Assembly (NCBI GenBank): GCA_021234155.1
Contig: JAJEKV010000034.1
Coordinates: forward strand, 9,251,614-9,315,613
Length of the DNA: 64,000 nucleotides
Origin: Isoetes taiwanensis
Taxonomy: Eukaryota > Streptophyta > Lycopodiopsida > Isoetales > Isoetaceae
Direction: 5' to 3'
Both the position numbers and the translations under genes were made by a program. A model generated the notes under the pieces. That model was not told the DNA's origin, searched no databases, and saw only the letters and a list, made by a program, of their open reading frames with translations. Within the stretch, counting starts at the first letter, position 1; every line of letters starts with the position of its first letter. This document shows positions 13,311-25,849 of the stretch, piece by piece.

Positions 13311-14117
13311 GGTTTTTTTTTTCTTTGAAATATTGAAGGACATATGTGAGTTAATGCTTCCTTTAATAGATCAAACCTTTACTCTAGCAATATGAAGAGC
13401 TCATTTATGGCTGTAGTTGAAATTTGAATGGCTTCACAAATGATTTTACATTATCTTTAATTTGGGCACTTTGCTTATACAAATAGCATGCATCTGAAAT
13501 GACCTCTGGTTATGATGACCTTTGAAGCAGACATAAATACAATGGGCTTTGAAGCATGACGTAATGGGTTTGGGACCTAAGGGAGTCGAATAAAATGTAA
13601 GACAAGGCATATGCTCTACTCTATTTATTTAACTTGTACCCTTTAAGATAAAGTAATATTTTATTTATGATAGGAAGATTTGCCATTAAGACCTCCTTTT
13701 GTTCTACATAAAGTCATGCAATTAATGCATGCATGCCTAGTTGCCATTTCATTATCTTGGATTGGTGGGTTACATATGCATTTATGTACCCGGAATTTTT
13801 GAACCCGATATAAAGCATGGCCTCTATTCTATTAAATCTTCGGATGCCTTAAAGTTTGTGTGTATATGTACCAAAACGAATAGCCCAAAGAATGTTTTTG
13901 TTTAGGGTTTGGAAACGGTGGCTAGTTGCAAAAGCCATGCCGCAATTATTTCTGAAAAGGCAAGCGCTTGGAATGCAAGCGCACTATAAACAAATGATTC
14001 ATCTGCTAATATGCATTTGATCTGTAAAGCAACATTTCCTGTTTTCTAGAAGGCTTAGATAGATATTATGCACACGATGGAGCAGGATAAGGAATGGTTA
14101 AAAAAGGAGCTATATAG

Positions 14118-14281
14118 ATTGACTTGTGGGGCAGAATGCATGGTATGGAAGAAAAGCTCATGTGGTGCAAGAAAAAGTTGGACGATGATTCTCGCAGCAA
14201 CTTCATGGCCAAGCAACAAGTTCCTCGTAACCAAAGGCATAAAACTATGTGCTTTGAAGGCTTTGGAGCAGTAACGATCAG
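14118..14281 (+). other. Exon-like open block inside array copy 1 (unidentified)
   Basis: The plus frame from 14118 stays open for 54 codons and ends at AG followed by GTAACA, a plausible donor. Composition is protein-like and charged (GMEEKLMWCKKKLDDDSR, then MAKQQVPRNQRHKTMCFEGF). A different frame of the same DNA encodes a 68-codon ATG ORF (14068-14274), so which frame was ever used is unclear. The start at 14118 follows an AG, but the polypyrimidine tract is poor. The same block is open in copy 2 and broken in copy 3. It could be a captured or dead host gene fragment. Confidence 0.3.
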
Positions 14282-15987
14282 GTAACATTTTTATTACAAA
14301 TAAAATGCCAGAGATGCAATACTAGTTATGACTGGCATAGCAAGCGGGGATTAGCACTATTCGATTATAACAGAGTTATACGAGCCTTTCCTTCACAAGT
14401 GTTTGGTAACTGATTTCCTGGCATTAGAAACTTAACACAGCACATTGAATATGTTCATCTTATTTCTAAATTTGGATTATATTTCTCCTGTTCTATATAT
14501 ATGCTAAGTACTGTTGATTTGCAAAGGGTCACAAAGGGTGAAATGATAAACTGAGAGTTACCACATGTACCTTTTGGCCTTCAATCATTACCAGGTTTCC
14601 TGCTAATGTTTTGATGATTGGCTGCGAATGCAATTATCTCTTCAACTGTCACTTTTTGCATATGAAGTTGGTGTTTAGCTGGTAGAAGGGAGTTCAACGC
14701 ACTGTGGTAGAGATGCAGTTTAACAACAACAATGGTGGACAGGGGCACAACAACAAGAAACAAAGCACATACGCTTGCATGATCTATTCTTCACTTGGTT
14801 TTTCAGTTATAAACTATTGCTTGAGCTCTAAAGCATTTAATATGCGGTGAGATCTTTCCCTGTTCCTGTTTTTGGAAAACAATACATGATAAACATATTT
14901 CTACTTGAGAATAGTGAGTTGAAGGAATGCTTGTAGAAACATGCTAAGTTAGGTACTCACATATTTTGGGCCTTAAATATATGGATATGCTTACTGTTAT
15001 TACCATGTAAGAGACTAATTTACACTGATTCAGTATGACTGGATATGATAAATACTATGATATGAATTTTGTCACAACGTTTTAATGAAAATGGTTAACG
15101 TGTATTTGCTGTGTAAAATAGCATGCATGCATGTAGATCTGCCATACTGTGATATCTCATTTGTATTTATGTCATATAAGCTATATTTCATGCAGGTCCA
15201 TTATACATGTTTTAATTGTATTTGGAAGGGTGTTTTCTAATGCTTTATTTGAAGAAGAAGAATATAGTGAATAGAATAAAAACTATGATCTAAGTTCAAT
15301 CTAAGAAGACATGTGAAAATAGGTACTGAGTATTGGCTTATAAATATTCCATAATATGGTTCGTCATCTCGTTCTTAACTTTTGATATAAAGTAAATACA
15401 TTGAGCTTTGCTTCATAGGATATTAGATTGGAAAGAAAATGTTTATCTAAAGTTATGCATGTTTTTATTATATATTATAGTCAAAATTTCATGGTTTATT
15501 AAAGAAGCTAAGGAATTTGAGTACCATCTAAGACTACCTAGACTTTGTATGGGTTGATCATGCTGTATAAGGATTGACTTGTGCAGACGTGGATCCTAGT
15601 TGGGCTTTTGTCTAAAGCTAGGATTGGCTGGGTTTTTTTCTTGATACTTGAACTCACTAGTTTTACTGGTGATGCTCTTTTCCTTTAGTAAATTGGGAAT
15701 TCTAGGTGTGAATAATACTTACTTTGAGACTGATTATTACTAAATAAATCTGATGCGGGTTATGAACAGGATCATAGAGAATTTTCTGATGATGAGGAGT
15801 TTAAAATGATTATGCCTACATGGAACATGGAACATGGAACGCATTGCCCTTGGATATGCTGATGGTAATATAAAAAACCCATGCAAACTCTAATATGTTG
15901 CATCAAACAGTGTATATGCATTTTATGGCTTCACTTGTGCTATGGCTTATATGATGAAAATAGAACAGTGTTCTGAAAAAATTAAGG

Positions 15988-16107
15988 AGCTATCCTTTCT
16001 ATGCCACTCGGCCAGATAAATTCCATTATATAGTGGAATCAAATACAAATAACTCTGCAGGAACCAAGTTTAATATGGAAGGGATTTCAAGCACTGACTC
16101 AAGAAAG
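15988..16107 (+). other. Exon-like open block at the end of array copy 1 (unidentified)
   Basis: Forty open codons with an ordinary amino-acid mix (SYPFYATRPDKFHYIVESN at the start) end exactly at AAG before GTAACG, a good donor context. About 120 bases upstream, block 15770-15864 begins after CAG and carries HREFSDDEEFKMIMPTW. A triplicated 7-base CATGGAA run there shifts the frame in both copies that contain it. Taken together the blocks look like exons of one decayed gene; I do not recognise it. Confidence 0.3.
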
Positions 16108-16255
16108 GTAACGTGTTTATATTTTTGAAGATTTTGATTGGGTAGGCATTGTGCTAAAGGGAGTGGTATGACCTCAACTGTAATAGTAGGGGTCTACCCT
16201 CCCTATAATTACAGATTAAACTAGAGGTCTTAACATTTCCTTCGGGAGGTGGTAG

Positions 16256-19196
16256 GATTTTTTTTCTTTGAAATATTGAAGGACATAGGTGAGTTAATGC
16301 TTCCTTTAATAGATCAAACCTTTACTCTAGCAATATGAAGAGCTCATTTATGGCTGCAGTTGAAATTTGAATGGCTTCACAAATGATTTTACATTATCTT
16401 TAATTTGGGCACTTGTTTATACAAATAGCATGCATCTGAAATGACCTCTGGTTATGATGACCTTTGAAGCAGACATAAATACAATGGGCTTTGAAGCATG
16501 AGGTAATGGGTTTGCTACCTAAGGGAGTCGAATAAAATGTAAGACAAGGCATATGCTGATGCTCTACTCTATTTATTTAACTTGTACCCTTTAAGATAAA
16601 GTAATATTTTATTTATGATAGGGAAGATTTTGCCATTAAGACCTCCTTTATTCTACAAAGTCATGCAATTAATGCATGCATGCCTAGTTGCCATTTCTCA
16701 TTATCTTGGATTGGTGGGTTACATATGCATTTATGTAAGTCTTGAATTTTGAACCCGATACAAAAGCATGGCCTCTATTCTATTAAATTCCTTCGGATGC
16801 CTTAAAGTTTAGGCATATGTGTACCAACGAATAGCCCAAAGAATGTTTTTGTTTAGGGTTTGGAAACCGTGGCTTGTTGCAAAAGCCATGCCGCAATTAT
16901 TTCTGAAAAGGCAAGCGCTTGGAATGCAAGCGCACTATAAACAAATGATTCATCTGCTAATATGCATTTGATCTGTAAAGCAACATTTCCTGTTTTCTAG
17001 AAGGCTTAGATAGCTATTATGCACACGATGGAGCAGGATAAGGAATGGTTAAAAAAGGAGCTATATAGATTGACTTGTGGGGCAGAATGCATGGTATGGA
17101 AGAAAAGCTCATGTGGTGCAAGAAAAAGTTGGACGATGATTCTCGCAGCAACTTCATGGCCAAGCAACAAGTTCCTCGTAACCAAAGGCATAAAACTATG
17201 TGCTTTGAAGGCTTTGGAGCAGTAACGATCAGGTAACATTTTTATTACAAATAAAATATAGGGAATGCAATACTAGTTATGACTGGCATAGCAAGCAGAG
17301 ATTATATTCGATTATAACAGGGTTACTCTGAGCTTATTTCATTCACAAGTGTTTGGTAACTGATTTCCAGCATTAAACTTAACAGCACATTGAATATGTT
17401 CATCTTATTTCCAAATTTGGATTATATTTCTCCTGTTCTATATGCTAAGTACTGATGATTTGCAAAAGGGTCACAAAGGGTGAAATGTGATAAACTGAGA
17501 GTTACTACATGTACCTTTTGGCCCTTCAATCATTACCAGTTTCCTGCTAATGTTTTGATGATTGGCTGCAGGTACGAGTACTCTCCTTCCTTTGTCACTT
17601 TTTTGCATATGAAGTTGGTGTTTAGCTGGTAGAAGGAGTTCAACGCACTGTAGGCGAATGCAGTTTAACAACAACAATGGTGGACAGAACTACAACAACA
17701 AGAAACAAGCACATACACTGTGATCTATTCTTCACTTGGTTTTTCAGTTATAAACTATTGCTTGAGCTCTAAAGCATTTAATATGCGGTGAGATCTTTCC
17801 CTGTTCCTGTTTTTGGAAAACAATACATGATAAACATATTTCTACTTGAGAATAGTGAGTTGAAGGGAATACTTGTAAAACATGCTAAGTTAGGTACTCA
17901 CATATTTTGGGCCTTAAATATATGGATATGCTTACTGTTATTACCATGTAAGAGACTAATTTACACTGATTCAGTATGACTGGATATGATAAATACTACG
18001 ATATGAATTTTGTCACAACGTTTTAATGAAAATGGTTAACGTGTATTTGCTGTGTAAAATAGCATGCATGCATGTAGATCTGCCATACTATGATATCTCA
18101 TTTGTATTTATGTCATATAAGCTATATTTCATGCAGGTCCATTATACATGTTTTAATTGTATTTGGAAGGGTGTTTTCTAATGCTTTATTTGAAGAAGAA
18201 GAATTATAGTGAATAGAATAAAACCCTTCGATCTAAGTTCAATCTAGAAGACAATGTGAAAATAGGTACTAGTATTGGCTTATAAATATTCCATAATATG
18301 GTTATCATCTAGTTCTTAACTTTGATATAAATCAAAATACATTGACACATGCTTCCTTAGGATATTAGGTGGAAAGAAATGTTTATCTAAGAAGTTATGC
18401 ATGTTTTATTATATATATTATAGTCAAAATTTCATGGTTTTATTAAAGAGCTAGGAATTTGAGTACCATCTAAGACTACCTAGACTTTTGCATGGGTGAT
18501 CATGCTGTATAAGGATTGACTTGTGCAGGCGTGGATCCCTAGTTGGGCTTTTGTCTAAAGCTAGGATTGGCTGGGTTTTCTTGATACTTGAACTCACTAG
18601 TTTTACTGAGTGATGCTCTGTTCCTTTAGTAAAATTGGGAATTTAGGTGTGAATAATACTTACTTTGAGACTGATTATTACTAAATAAATCTGATGCGGT
18701 TTATGAACAGGATCATAGAGAATTTTCTGATGATGAGGAGTTTAAAATGATTATGCCTACATGGAACATGGAACAAGGAACGCATTGCCCTTGGATATGC
18801 TGATGGTAATATCAAAAACCCATGCAAACTCTAATATGTTGCATCAAACAGTGTATATGCATTTTATGGCTTCACTTGTGCTATGGCTTATATGATGAAA
18901 ATAGAACAGTGTTCTGAAAAAATAAAGGAGCTATCCTTTCTATGCCACTCGGCCAGATAAATTCCATTATATAGTGGAATCAAATACAAATAACTCTGCA
19001 GGAACCAAGTTTAATATGGAAGGGATTTCAAGCACTGACTCATGAAAGGTAACGTGTTTATATTTTTGAAGATTTTGATTGGGTAGGCATTGTGCTAAAG
19101 GGAGTGGTATGACCTCAACTGTAATAGTAGGGGTCTACCCTCCCTATAATTACAGATTAAACTAGAGGTATTAACATTTCCTTCGGGAGGTGGTAG
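16256..19196. repeat. Tandem array, copy 2 of the 2.94-kb unit
   Basis: Second full copy. Differences from copy 1 are substitutions and small indels spread along the unit. The block matching 14118-14281 is kept. The block matching 15988-16107 (here 18929-19048) has AGA changed to TGA near its end. An additional open block, about 17459-17632 (57 codons), is intact here but broken by small indels in copy 1. Confidence 0.9.
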
Positions 19197-21470
19197 GATT
19201 TTTTTCTTTGAAATATTGAAGGACATATGTGAGTTAATGCTTCCTTTAATAGATCAAACCTTTACTCTAGCAATATGAAGAGCTCATTTATGGCTGTAGT
19301 TGAAATTTGAATGGCTTCACAAATGATTTTACATTATCTTTAATTTGGGCACTTGTTTATACAAATAGCATGCATCTGAAATGACCTCTGGTTATGATGA
19401 CCTTTGAAGCAGACATAAATACAATGGGCTTTGAAGCATGAGGTAATGGGTTTGCTACCTAAGGGAGTCGAATAAAATGTAAGACAAGGCATATGCTCTA
19501 CTCTATTTATTTAACTTGTACCCTTTAAGATAAAGTAATATTTTATTTATGATAGGGAAGATTTTGCCATTAAGACCTCCTTTATTCTACAAAGTCATGC
19601 AATTAATGCATGCATGCCTAGTTGCCATTTCTCATTATCTTGGATTGGTGGGTTACATATGCATTTATGTAAGTCTTGAATTTTGAACCCGATACAAAAG
19701 CATGGCCTCTATTCTATTAAATTCCTTCGGATGCCTTAAAGTTTAGGCATATGTGTACCAACGAATAGCCCAAAGAATGTTTTTGTTTAGGGTTTGGAAA
19801 CCGTGGGTTGTTGCAAAAGCCATGCCGCAATTATTTCTGAAAAGGCAAGCGCTTGGAATGCAAGCGCACTATAAACAAACGATTCATCTGCTAATATGCA
19901 TTTGATCTGTAAAGCAACATTTCCTGTTTTCTAGAAGGCTTAGATAGCTATTATGCACACGATGGAGCAGGATAAGGAATGGTTAAAAAAGGAGCTATAT
20001 AGATTGACTTGTGGGGCAGAATGCATGGTATGGAAGAAAAGCTCATGTGGTGCAAGAAAAAGTTGGGCTGATGATTCGCGAAAGCAACTTCATGGCCAAG
20101 CAACAAGTTCCTCGTAACCAAAGGCATAAAACTATGTGCTTTGAAGGCTTTGGAGCAGTAACGATCAGGTAACATTTTTATTACAAATAAAATATAGGGA
20201 ATGCAATACTAGTTATGACTACTCTGAGCTTATTTCATTCACAAGTGTTTGGTAACTGATTTCCAACATTAAACTTAACAGCACATTGAATATGCTCATC
20301 TTATTTCCAAATTTGGATTATATTTCTCCTGTTCTATATGCTAAGTACTGTTGATTTGCAAAAGGGTCACAAAGGGTGAAATGTGATAAACTGAGAGTTA
20401 CCACATGTACCTTTTGGCCCTTCAATCATTACCAGTTTCCTGCTAATGTTTTGATGATTGGCTGCAGGTACGAGTACTCTCCTTCCTTTGTCACTTTTTT
20501 GCATATGAAGTTGGTGTTTAGCTGGTAGAAGGAGTTCAACGCACTGTAGGCGAATGCAGTTTAACAACAACAATGGTGGACAGAACTACAACAACAAGAA
20601 ACAAGCACATACACTGTGATCTATTCTTCACTTGGTTTTTCAGTTATAAACTATTGCTTGAGCTCTAAAGCATTTAATATGCGGTGAGATCTTTCCCTGT
20701 TCCTGTTTTTGGAAAACAATACATGATAAACATATTTCTACTTGAGAATAGTGAGTTGAAGGGAATACTTGTAAAACATGCTAAGATAGGTACTCACATA
20801 TTTTGGGCCTTAAATATATGGATATGCTTACTGTTATTACCATGTAAGAGACTAATTTACACTGATTCAGTATGACTGGATATGATAAATACTACGATAT
20901 GGTTACACATCACAACGCGTTTTAATGAAAATGGATTAGCGATGTATTTGCGTGTAGAAATAGCATGCATGTCGTCCTGCCATACTATGATATCTCATTT
21001 GTATTTATGTCATATAAGCTATATTTCATGCAGGTCCATTATACATGTTTTAATTGTATTTGGAAGGGTGTTTTCTAATGCTTTATTTGAAGAAGAAGAA
21101 TATAGTGAATAGAATAAAAACTATGATCTAAGTTCAATCTAAAAGACATGTGAAAATAGGTACTGAGTATTGGCTTATAAATATTCCATAATATGGTTCG
21201 TCATCTCGTTCTTAACTTTGATATAAATCAAATACATTGACTTTATATGCTTCCTTAGGATATTGGAATTGGAAAGAAAATGTTTATCTAAAGTTATGCA
21301 TGTTTTTATTATATATTATAGTCAAAATTTCATGGTTTATTAAAGAAGCTAAGGAATTTGAGTACCATCTAAGACTACCTAGACTTTGTATGGGTTGATC
21401 ATGCTGTATAAGGATTGACTTGTGCAGACGTGGATCCTAGTTGGGCTTTTGTCTAAAGCTAGGATTGGGT
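19197..21470. repeat. Tandem array, copy 3, truncated at its right end
   Basis: Third copy, about 2.27 kb. It stops after the shared CTAGGATTGG near 21468, where unrelated DNA starts with a T-run; about 660 bases of the unit are missing. The first coding-like block is disrupted (a TGA appears in frame near 20069). The left part resembles copy 2 more, the last ~400 bases copy 1 more. Confidence 0.88.
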
Positions 21471-22600
21471 ACAGGTTTTTTTTGTGAGGTAAGGTTATAT
21501 TTATATATTAAATGTGCAGAAAAACTTTAGGGTGAGTAATCAAAGTAGCTAAAAGCTGTTTTAGCTTACTCTTGGAAATCTCTGTTCGGAAAGATTGGAG
21601 TTCTTAGGATGGGCTGACTCTTCAAGGGGGACTGATTACAAAGAAAGGATTTGTTCAAAAAGGGAATCATAGGGGATGGCGGATGTCCTCTAGGTTGTTT
21701 AGTCATAGAATCTGAGCACCTCTTCTTACGCCCGAAGTGCAGGTGGACTTCCTTGCAGAACTCATGGTGCATTAATTGGTCTGGCGGATTAGTTTGGTAT
21801 CGGATAGATGTTATTGTGCAAGCCTTACAGTGAACGGCATTACGGGTGATTTGGAAACATCGGTGTGGTGTTACTTTGGGTGGATAGGAGGTTTCTATCT
21901 TGAAGCAAAACTCCTTCAATTTGGAAGTTGCTTTCGATGAAGCGTTATCACACACCACGAAGCAAAGGTATGAATTACAACTGAGGGCTTGATAGAGTAG
22001 GGACCGGTGGGGTTCTACTCCTTTTAAAGATGCCATTAGGCGGATAATTTGTTGATGATGGATTGAAGAGGAAGTTGCCCTTTGGAAGCTAGGACTAAAT
22101 TGCTAAGGGGATCAGAACTGACCCGGATACTTTTGTCCTGTAAATTTGAGACATCAATGGCTTTATGGAAAATAGTACCACCCTGAAGAGATCATGATGT
22201 CGATAATATATAGAGTGGAGTCACAGTCCTCCAACCATAAAATATGATGGCACATCCATGGCCTCCACTTCCAGCACTTTTACTCGAGGTTCACCCTAGA
22301 TTATGGGGTATGAAACATGTGAGTGCACCAAATGGGTTTTTATTGCCTCTCGTCACAGGTATACATAAGAAAAATATAAAGGTTTTTATAGTTTGAATGA
22401 CATCTGAGGATACGAGGGAGTGTGGTGGCGCCGGTGTTCAATTAAGTATTCATCTTTGTAAGGGAATTGATCATTTTTCTTGAAGGCTTCACATTGGGGA
22501 TTACGTGATAATATGATATGACTATGATAATATATATTATATGTATATAAAATAACAAAAGAAATTGTTAAGTTTAGGGCACCAAAGATGGCCTTGATTA
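21471..22600. other. Unassigned segment after the array; possible LINE 3' tail and a 156-codon minus frame
   Basis: A T-run at about 21476-21483 adjoins the truncated array. Read on the minus strand it is a short A tail, which could be the 3' end of a LINE inserted here. A minus frame of 156 codons (22036-21566) is Ser/Pro/Cys/His-rich with no recognisable domain. I do not call it a gene. Confidence 0.3.
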
Positions 22601-22611
22601 CAAAAGTTTAC

Positions 22612-23560
22612 TTGGATTTTTGAGATTCCCTGAATTGTCGTCCCTCCCAAGATTCCTCTAGATTTTCAAATTTTCCTTATGTAGATTCTCTTAGGTTTTT
22701 CCAAGATTCTATAAAGATTCCCCTGATCCACTAAGATTACTGGATTCCCTCTAGATTCTCGAAGATCTATAAAGATTTCCCTAGGTTCCCAAAAGATTAT
22801 CTATGATTCCTACTGGGTCCCCCAGATTCATAGAAAATTCTCACTTAGATTCTCTAAGATTCCATGGGAATTCCTTTAGATTCTCAAACAATTTAAAGAA
22901 GATTCCCCGGCTTCTCTTGAGAATTAGCTTAGATTATCCACAGATTCCCAAGATTCTCTTAGATTCCTTAAAGTTCTACAAAGATTCCCTAGATTCTTAA
23001 GATCTGTAAAGGCTTTCCCCAAAATTCTCCAAGATTCCATCTATATTCCCATAGATGCTTAAGATTTCATGAAGATTCTTTTATATTCTCTATGTTCCAA
23101 AGGTTTGTTTGAGACTCCTTGAATTCTCTAAGATTCCTCCTAGATTCCAAAAGAATGCCTCGAAGATTAAGTCTAGATTCTCCAACATTCTCTTAGATTC
23201 TCCAAGATTCCATGAAGATTACTAAATTCTCAAAGATTTTGGGAATACTCCTAGATTCCCAAAGATGGCGAGGATTCCTATAGATTCTCTTGAGATTCCT
23301 CTAGTTCCCATAGTTTCTATGAAGATTCCCCTAGAATCGAGAAGATTACATCAGATTCCTCTAAGGTTCTTAAAAAGTTTATCAAGATTCCCTGGATTAC
23401 ATTTACATTTCTCAAAGATGCTCTATTGAAGTTCCCATAGATTATCATGATACTCCATAGGATCTTTAAAAGATCCTATAAAGATTCTCCTAAGATTCCC
23501 TCAACTTACCATAGATTCCATGAAACTCAAGATTCCAAAGAAGATTCTTAGTATTTGATC
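22612..23560. repeat. Degenerate AGATTC satellite
   Basis: About 950 bases built from diverged copies of a short motif, AAGATTCC alternating with CTAGATTCT, recurring about every 10-13 bases. Unit length is irregular and there is no open frame of note except an incidental 65-codon one at 22803-23000. Boundaries are soft: the motif fades in after about 22610 and stops near 23555. Confidence 0.85.
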
Positions 23561-24299
23561 ATGTTGGCTCAGTAGCGACAAAATAATTGGCAAAGCACTA
23601 CTCCTTTGGAAGCTCTCAGCGAGAGGAATTCAATGGCGTGGGTCCCACCTACGCGGAGCCCTCTCGCAAGGCTGCGTGCCTTTGGAAGCCGATTAAGCGG
23701 AAGGGAAGCTTCCTAGAGTCTACTCATAAAATGCTTTGCCACCTCACTTCCTTTTTGTGTGGGGGTGATACCTCACCTCCTTTAAAAGGAAATAAAAACC
23801 CAATTTAATATTAAAAGTTAATGGCTAGGATTTACCCTGACTTTTGATCTAACTTGGTTAAGATCACTACCTGCAAATGCACCTTTTAGCATCTTCCTTG
23901 CACCTTCCTCATAAAAAATCAAGGGCTAAGATTTATCCTCCCCTTTAGATCCAGCGATTAGGGGATGTGGTGCATGCCCCCATGCATGCCCATGTATGCC
24001 CATCATGGCCATCCATGCACTAGAGGTGGCATTATCACAGCCTTCTATTTTTTGTGGTTGAATGGTGGGATGAATCTCTATGAACATGCCCATGGGATGA
24101 CAAAACCACAAATCTATCGTGTAGCACATATTAGTGATAGAGATATCATGCTCACATTATGGAAGGGGGTTGTGAGTAAAGAGATGTTTTGGGCAAGTAA
24201 TTATATGACAAATTTTGCATTCTTTTTCACCGAATAATGTGATGCATTATCTGAGGTTTTTTCGTATGGGTATGCATTATACAATGTGGGTTTGGCAAC
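23561..24299. other. Intergenic, nothing recognised
   Basis: Short frames on both strands. A CATGC-rich patch lies near 23970-24020. It may be the downstream part of the hAT remnant, but no motif supports this. Confidence 0.4.
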
Positions 24300-24869
24300 C
24301 TAAGGAACGCACATGGCATATATACCTATAATAGAGGTGAATCCCCCGGGCCCTTTTAGTGGAAGAAGCTGCTTGTTAATGTCTTGGATCTCATAATTCA
24401 ATTCTCTCATTCTCATGGATTGATAGCTCAATCCTTTGTAAGGTCCACCAATCATGGCAATGGCATATACCATTCTCCCCCATTGTGGAATCCTAAAAAT
24501 ATTGAATGCTAAATTGCATTCAATAATGTATCTTCTGATTTCCACTCTAGCTGCCTTTATTCTTGCTTTTCTCCAACTAGCATTAGCCTTGTCCAATTTG
24601 GTATGCTTAAGTGTTCCTTGCATGCTAGTTTGTGGAGCTCCTTCCACTCTAGACTATTTAGCATTTGGAACCTCCTCTGCATTTACAGATGGAGGGGCAG
24701 ATGAAGCTTCTTCATTTCCCAGGATTTGGCTTCTAACATCTTGAGGCACCTTGCCACATTTGCCAATGCCATTTCCACCAAAGGTCGGATAGTTTAACTT
24801 CTGGTAGTCTTTGAGATAAATACATTTGGGCGATATTTGCATTTCGACTCTGAACTCCACATCAGTCAC
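24300..24869 (-). mobile_element. hAT-superfamily transposase remnant (BED end and start of DUF659)
   Basis: Two minus-strand frames in series. The first (24869-24654) contains GGNGIGKCGKVPQDVRSQI, like the end of a plant BED zinc finger (the ...C.KVP.EV... pattern). The second (24647-24300) contains ARVEIRRYIIECNLAFNIF and GGPYKGLSYQSMRMREL, like the start of DUF659 in plant hAT transposases (I.R.....-PFN....... then GPGYKGPSY..LR). A stop separates the frames, and the catalytic RNase H-like core and dimerisation domain are missing. In an intact element the protein would excise and reinsert the transposon in the nucleus. No terminal inverted repeats or 8-bp target duplication were identified. 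Confidence 0.65.
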
Positions 24870-24899
24870 CTAATAATATAAAGGGGTGAGCTATAACAA

Positions 24900-25829
24900 T
24901 CAAAATCAGGAAGCGTTTAACACAGTTATAAAACCATTGATATTCATGGAAGGGATCCGAGAGACACTATCATTGGGATGATTATTGGATTGAGGAGCAG
25001 CCCATGACCCATATGATAAGTCATGTAATCCCTAATTAAAGGCAAGGAGCTATTTTTGATATAAAGGCAACACTTTGCTAAGAAAAACTAAAATTAAGTG
25101 GAGATCTCTTATAAATGGGAACCTAAACTTGGAGTTAGAGATATCTCCACAAGCAGGCTTTCAGATGGCAAGAAGATTTTACTTCATTGGAATGACAATT
25201 CCTGGATTCAGAATTGGAGGTGGCACATCGTAATTCATCAGGTATGAGGGAGTAATAAGTAGAAAGAATTTGATAAGCGGCCGATTTGCAATTGCTTTTC
25301 GATGCGTGGCTATTTGGGTGATGGGGATTAACTGGAGGGCCAATAAGCCCGGATCACGAGTTTTAAGTCACGCCATAGCACTTGTGTTTTTCTTGTAACC
25401 GATGAATCCCGTTGGGTGGTTAGTAAGTGCTGCCATATCAATTGTATGAATAAAAGTTTCTTTAGTCCGGTGTTCTATTATCTTGTGTAGGAGTTCTATG
25501 ATTCTATGTTGTTACAATAGCAAATATATATGAATAAATTATCGGCTTGGCGATCGGTTAAACAGTTAGAAAGTCTTCTTGGAACCCATCCACGGCACCC
25601 ACATGACCAGTCTACAATAATGTTGTTTCGGAACCATTAATAGAATTATGATACTCAAATGACAATATACCAAAGGGGCATGAATAAAGGTTTGATTGAA
25701 ACTACATTTAAAAGCTACGAGGAAAGGGTTGATCTTGAAAGTGTACTCACTTCAAATAGCCCTAATAACATTGATGAGAATGAGGCGAGAGATGACCTAA
25801 AAGTCATATGAATTGGGGCCATTGTGAAA
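24900..25829. other. Intergenic, nothing recognised
   Basis: Mixed-composition DNA with no supported gene or repeat. CG content rises toward the LINE remnants that follow. Confidence 0.45.
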
Positions 25830-25849
25830 CTAACACCTCTCCTCATGTT

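Larger units (their letters stand above)
13313..16255. repeat. Tandem array, copy 1 of the 2.94-kb unit
   Basis: First copy of a long direct repeat. The anchor TCTTTGAAATATTGAAGG is at 13322, 16265 and 19205, giving periods of 2943 and 2940 bases. The left boundary is a T-run; to its left the sequence does not resemble the unit. Copy 1 carries coding-like blocks at 14118-14281 (54 codons plus two bases, ending in AG before GTAACA), 15770-15864 (after a CAG, before GTAATA) and 15988-16107 (40 open codons before GTAACG). No protein family was recognised. Confidence 0.9.

Noticed and set aside
14068-14274. 68-codon ATG ORF repeated in the array (also at 17019)
   Set aside because: It overlaps a longer-looking exon-like block in another frame and is broken in copy 3; start and stop fall in no gene context. 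I could not decide it is a real small protein.
21566-22036. 156-codon minus ORF
   Set aside because: No domain, unusual Ser/Pro/Cys/His composition, no promoter or splice context; kept only as a note in the unassigned segment.
22612-23560. CRISPR-like spaced repeats
   Set aside because: Units are 10-13 bases, degenerate and contiguous, without constant repeats or unique spacers; the setting is a plant genome.
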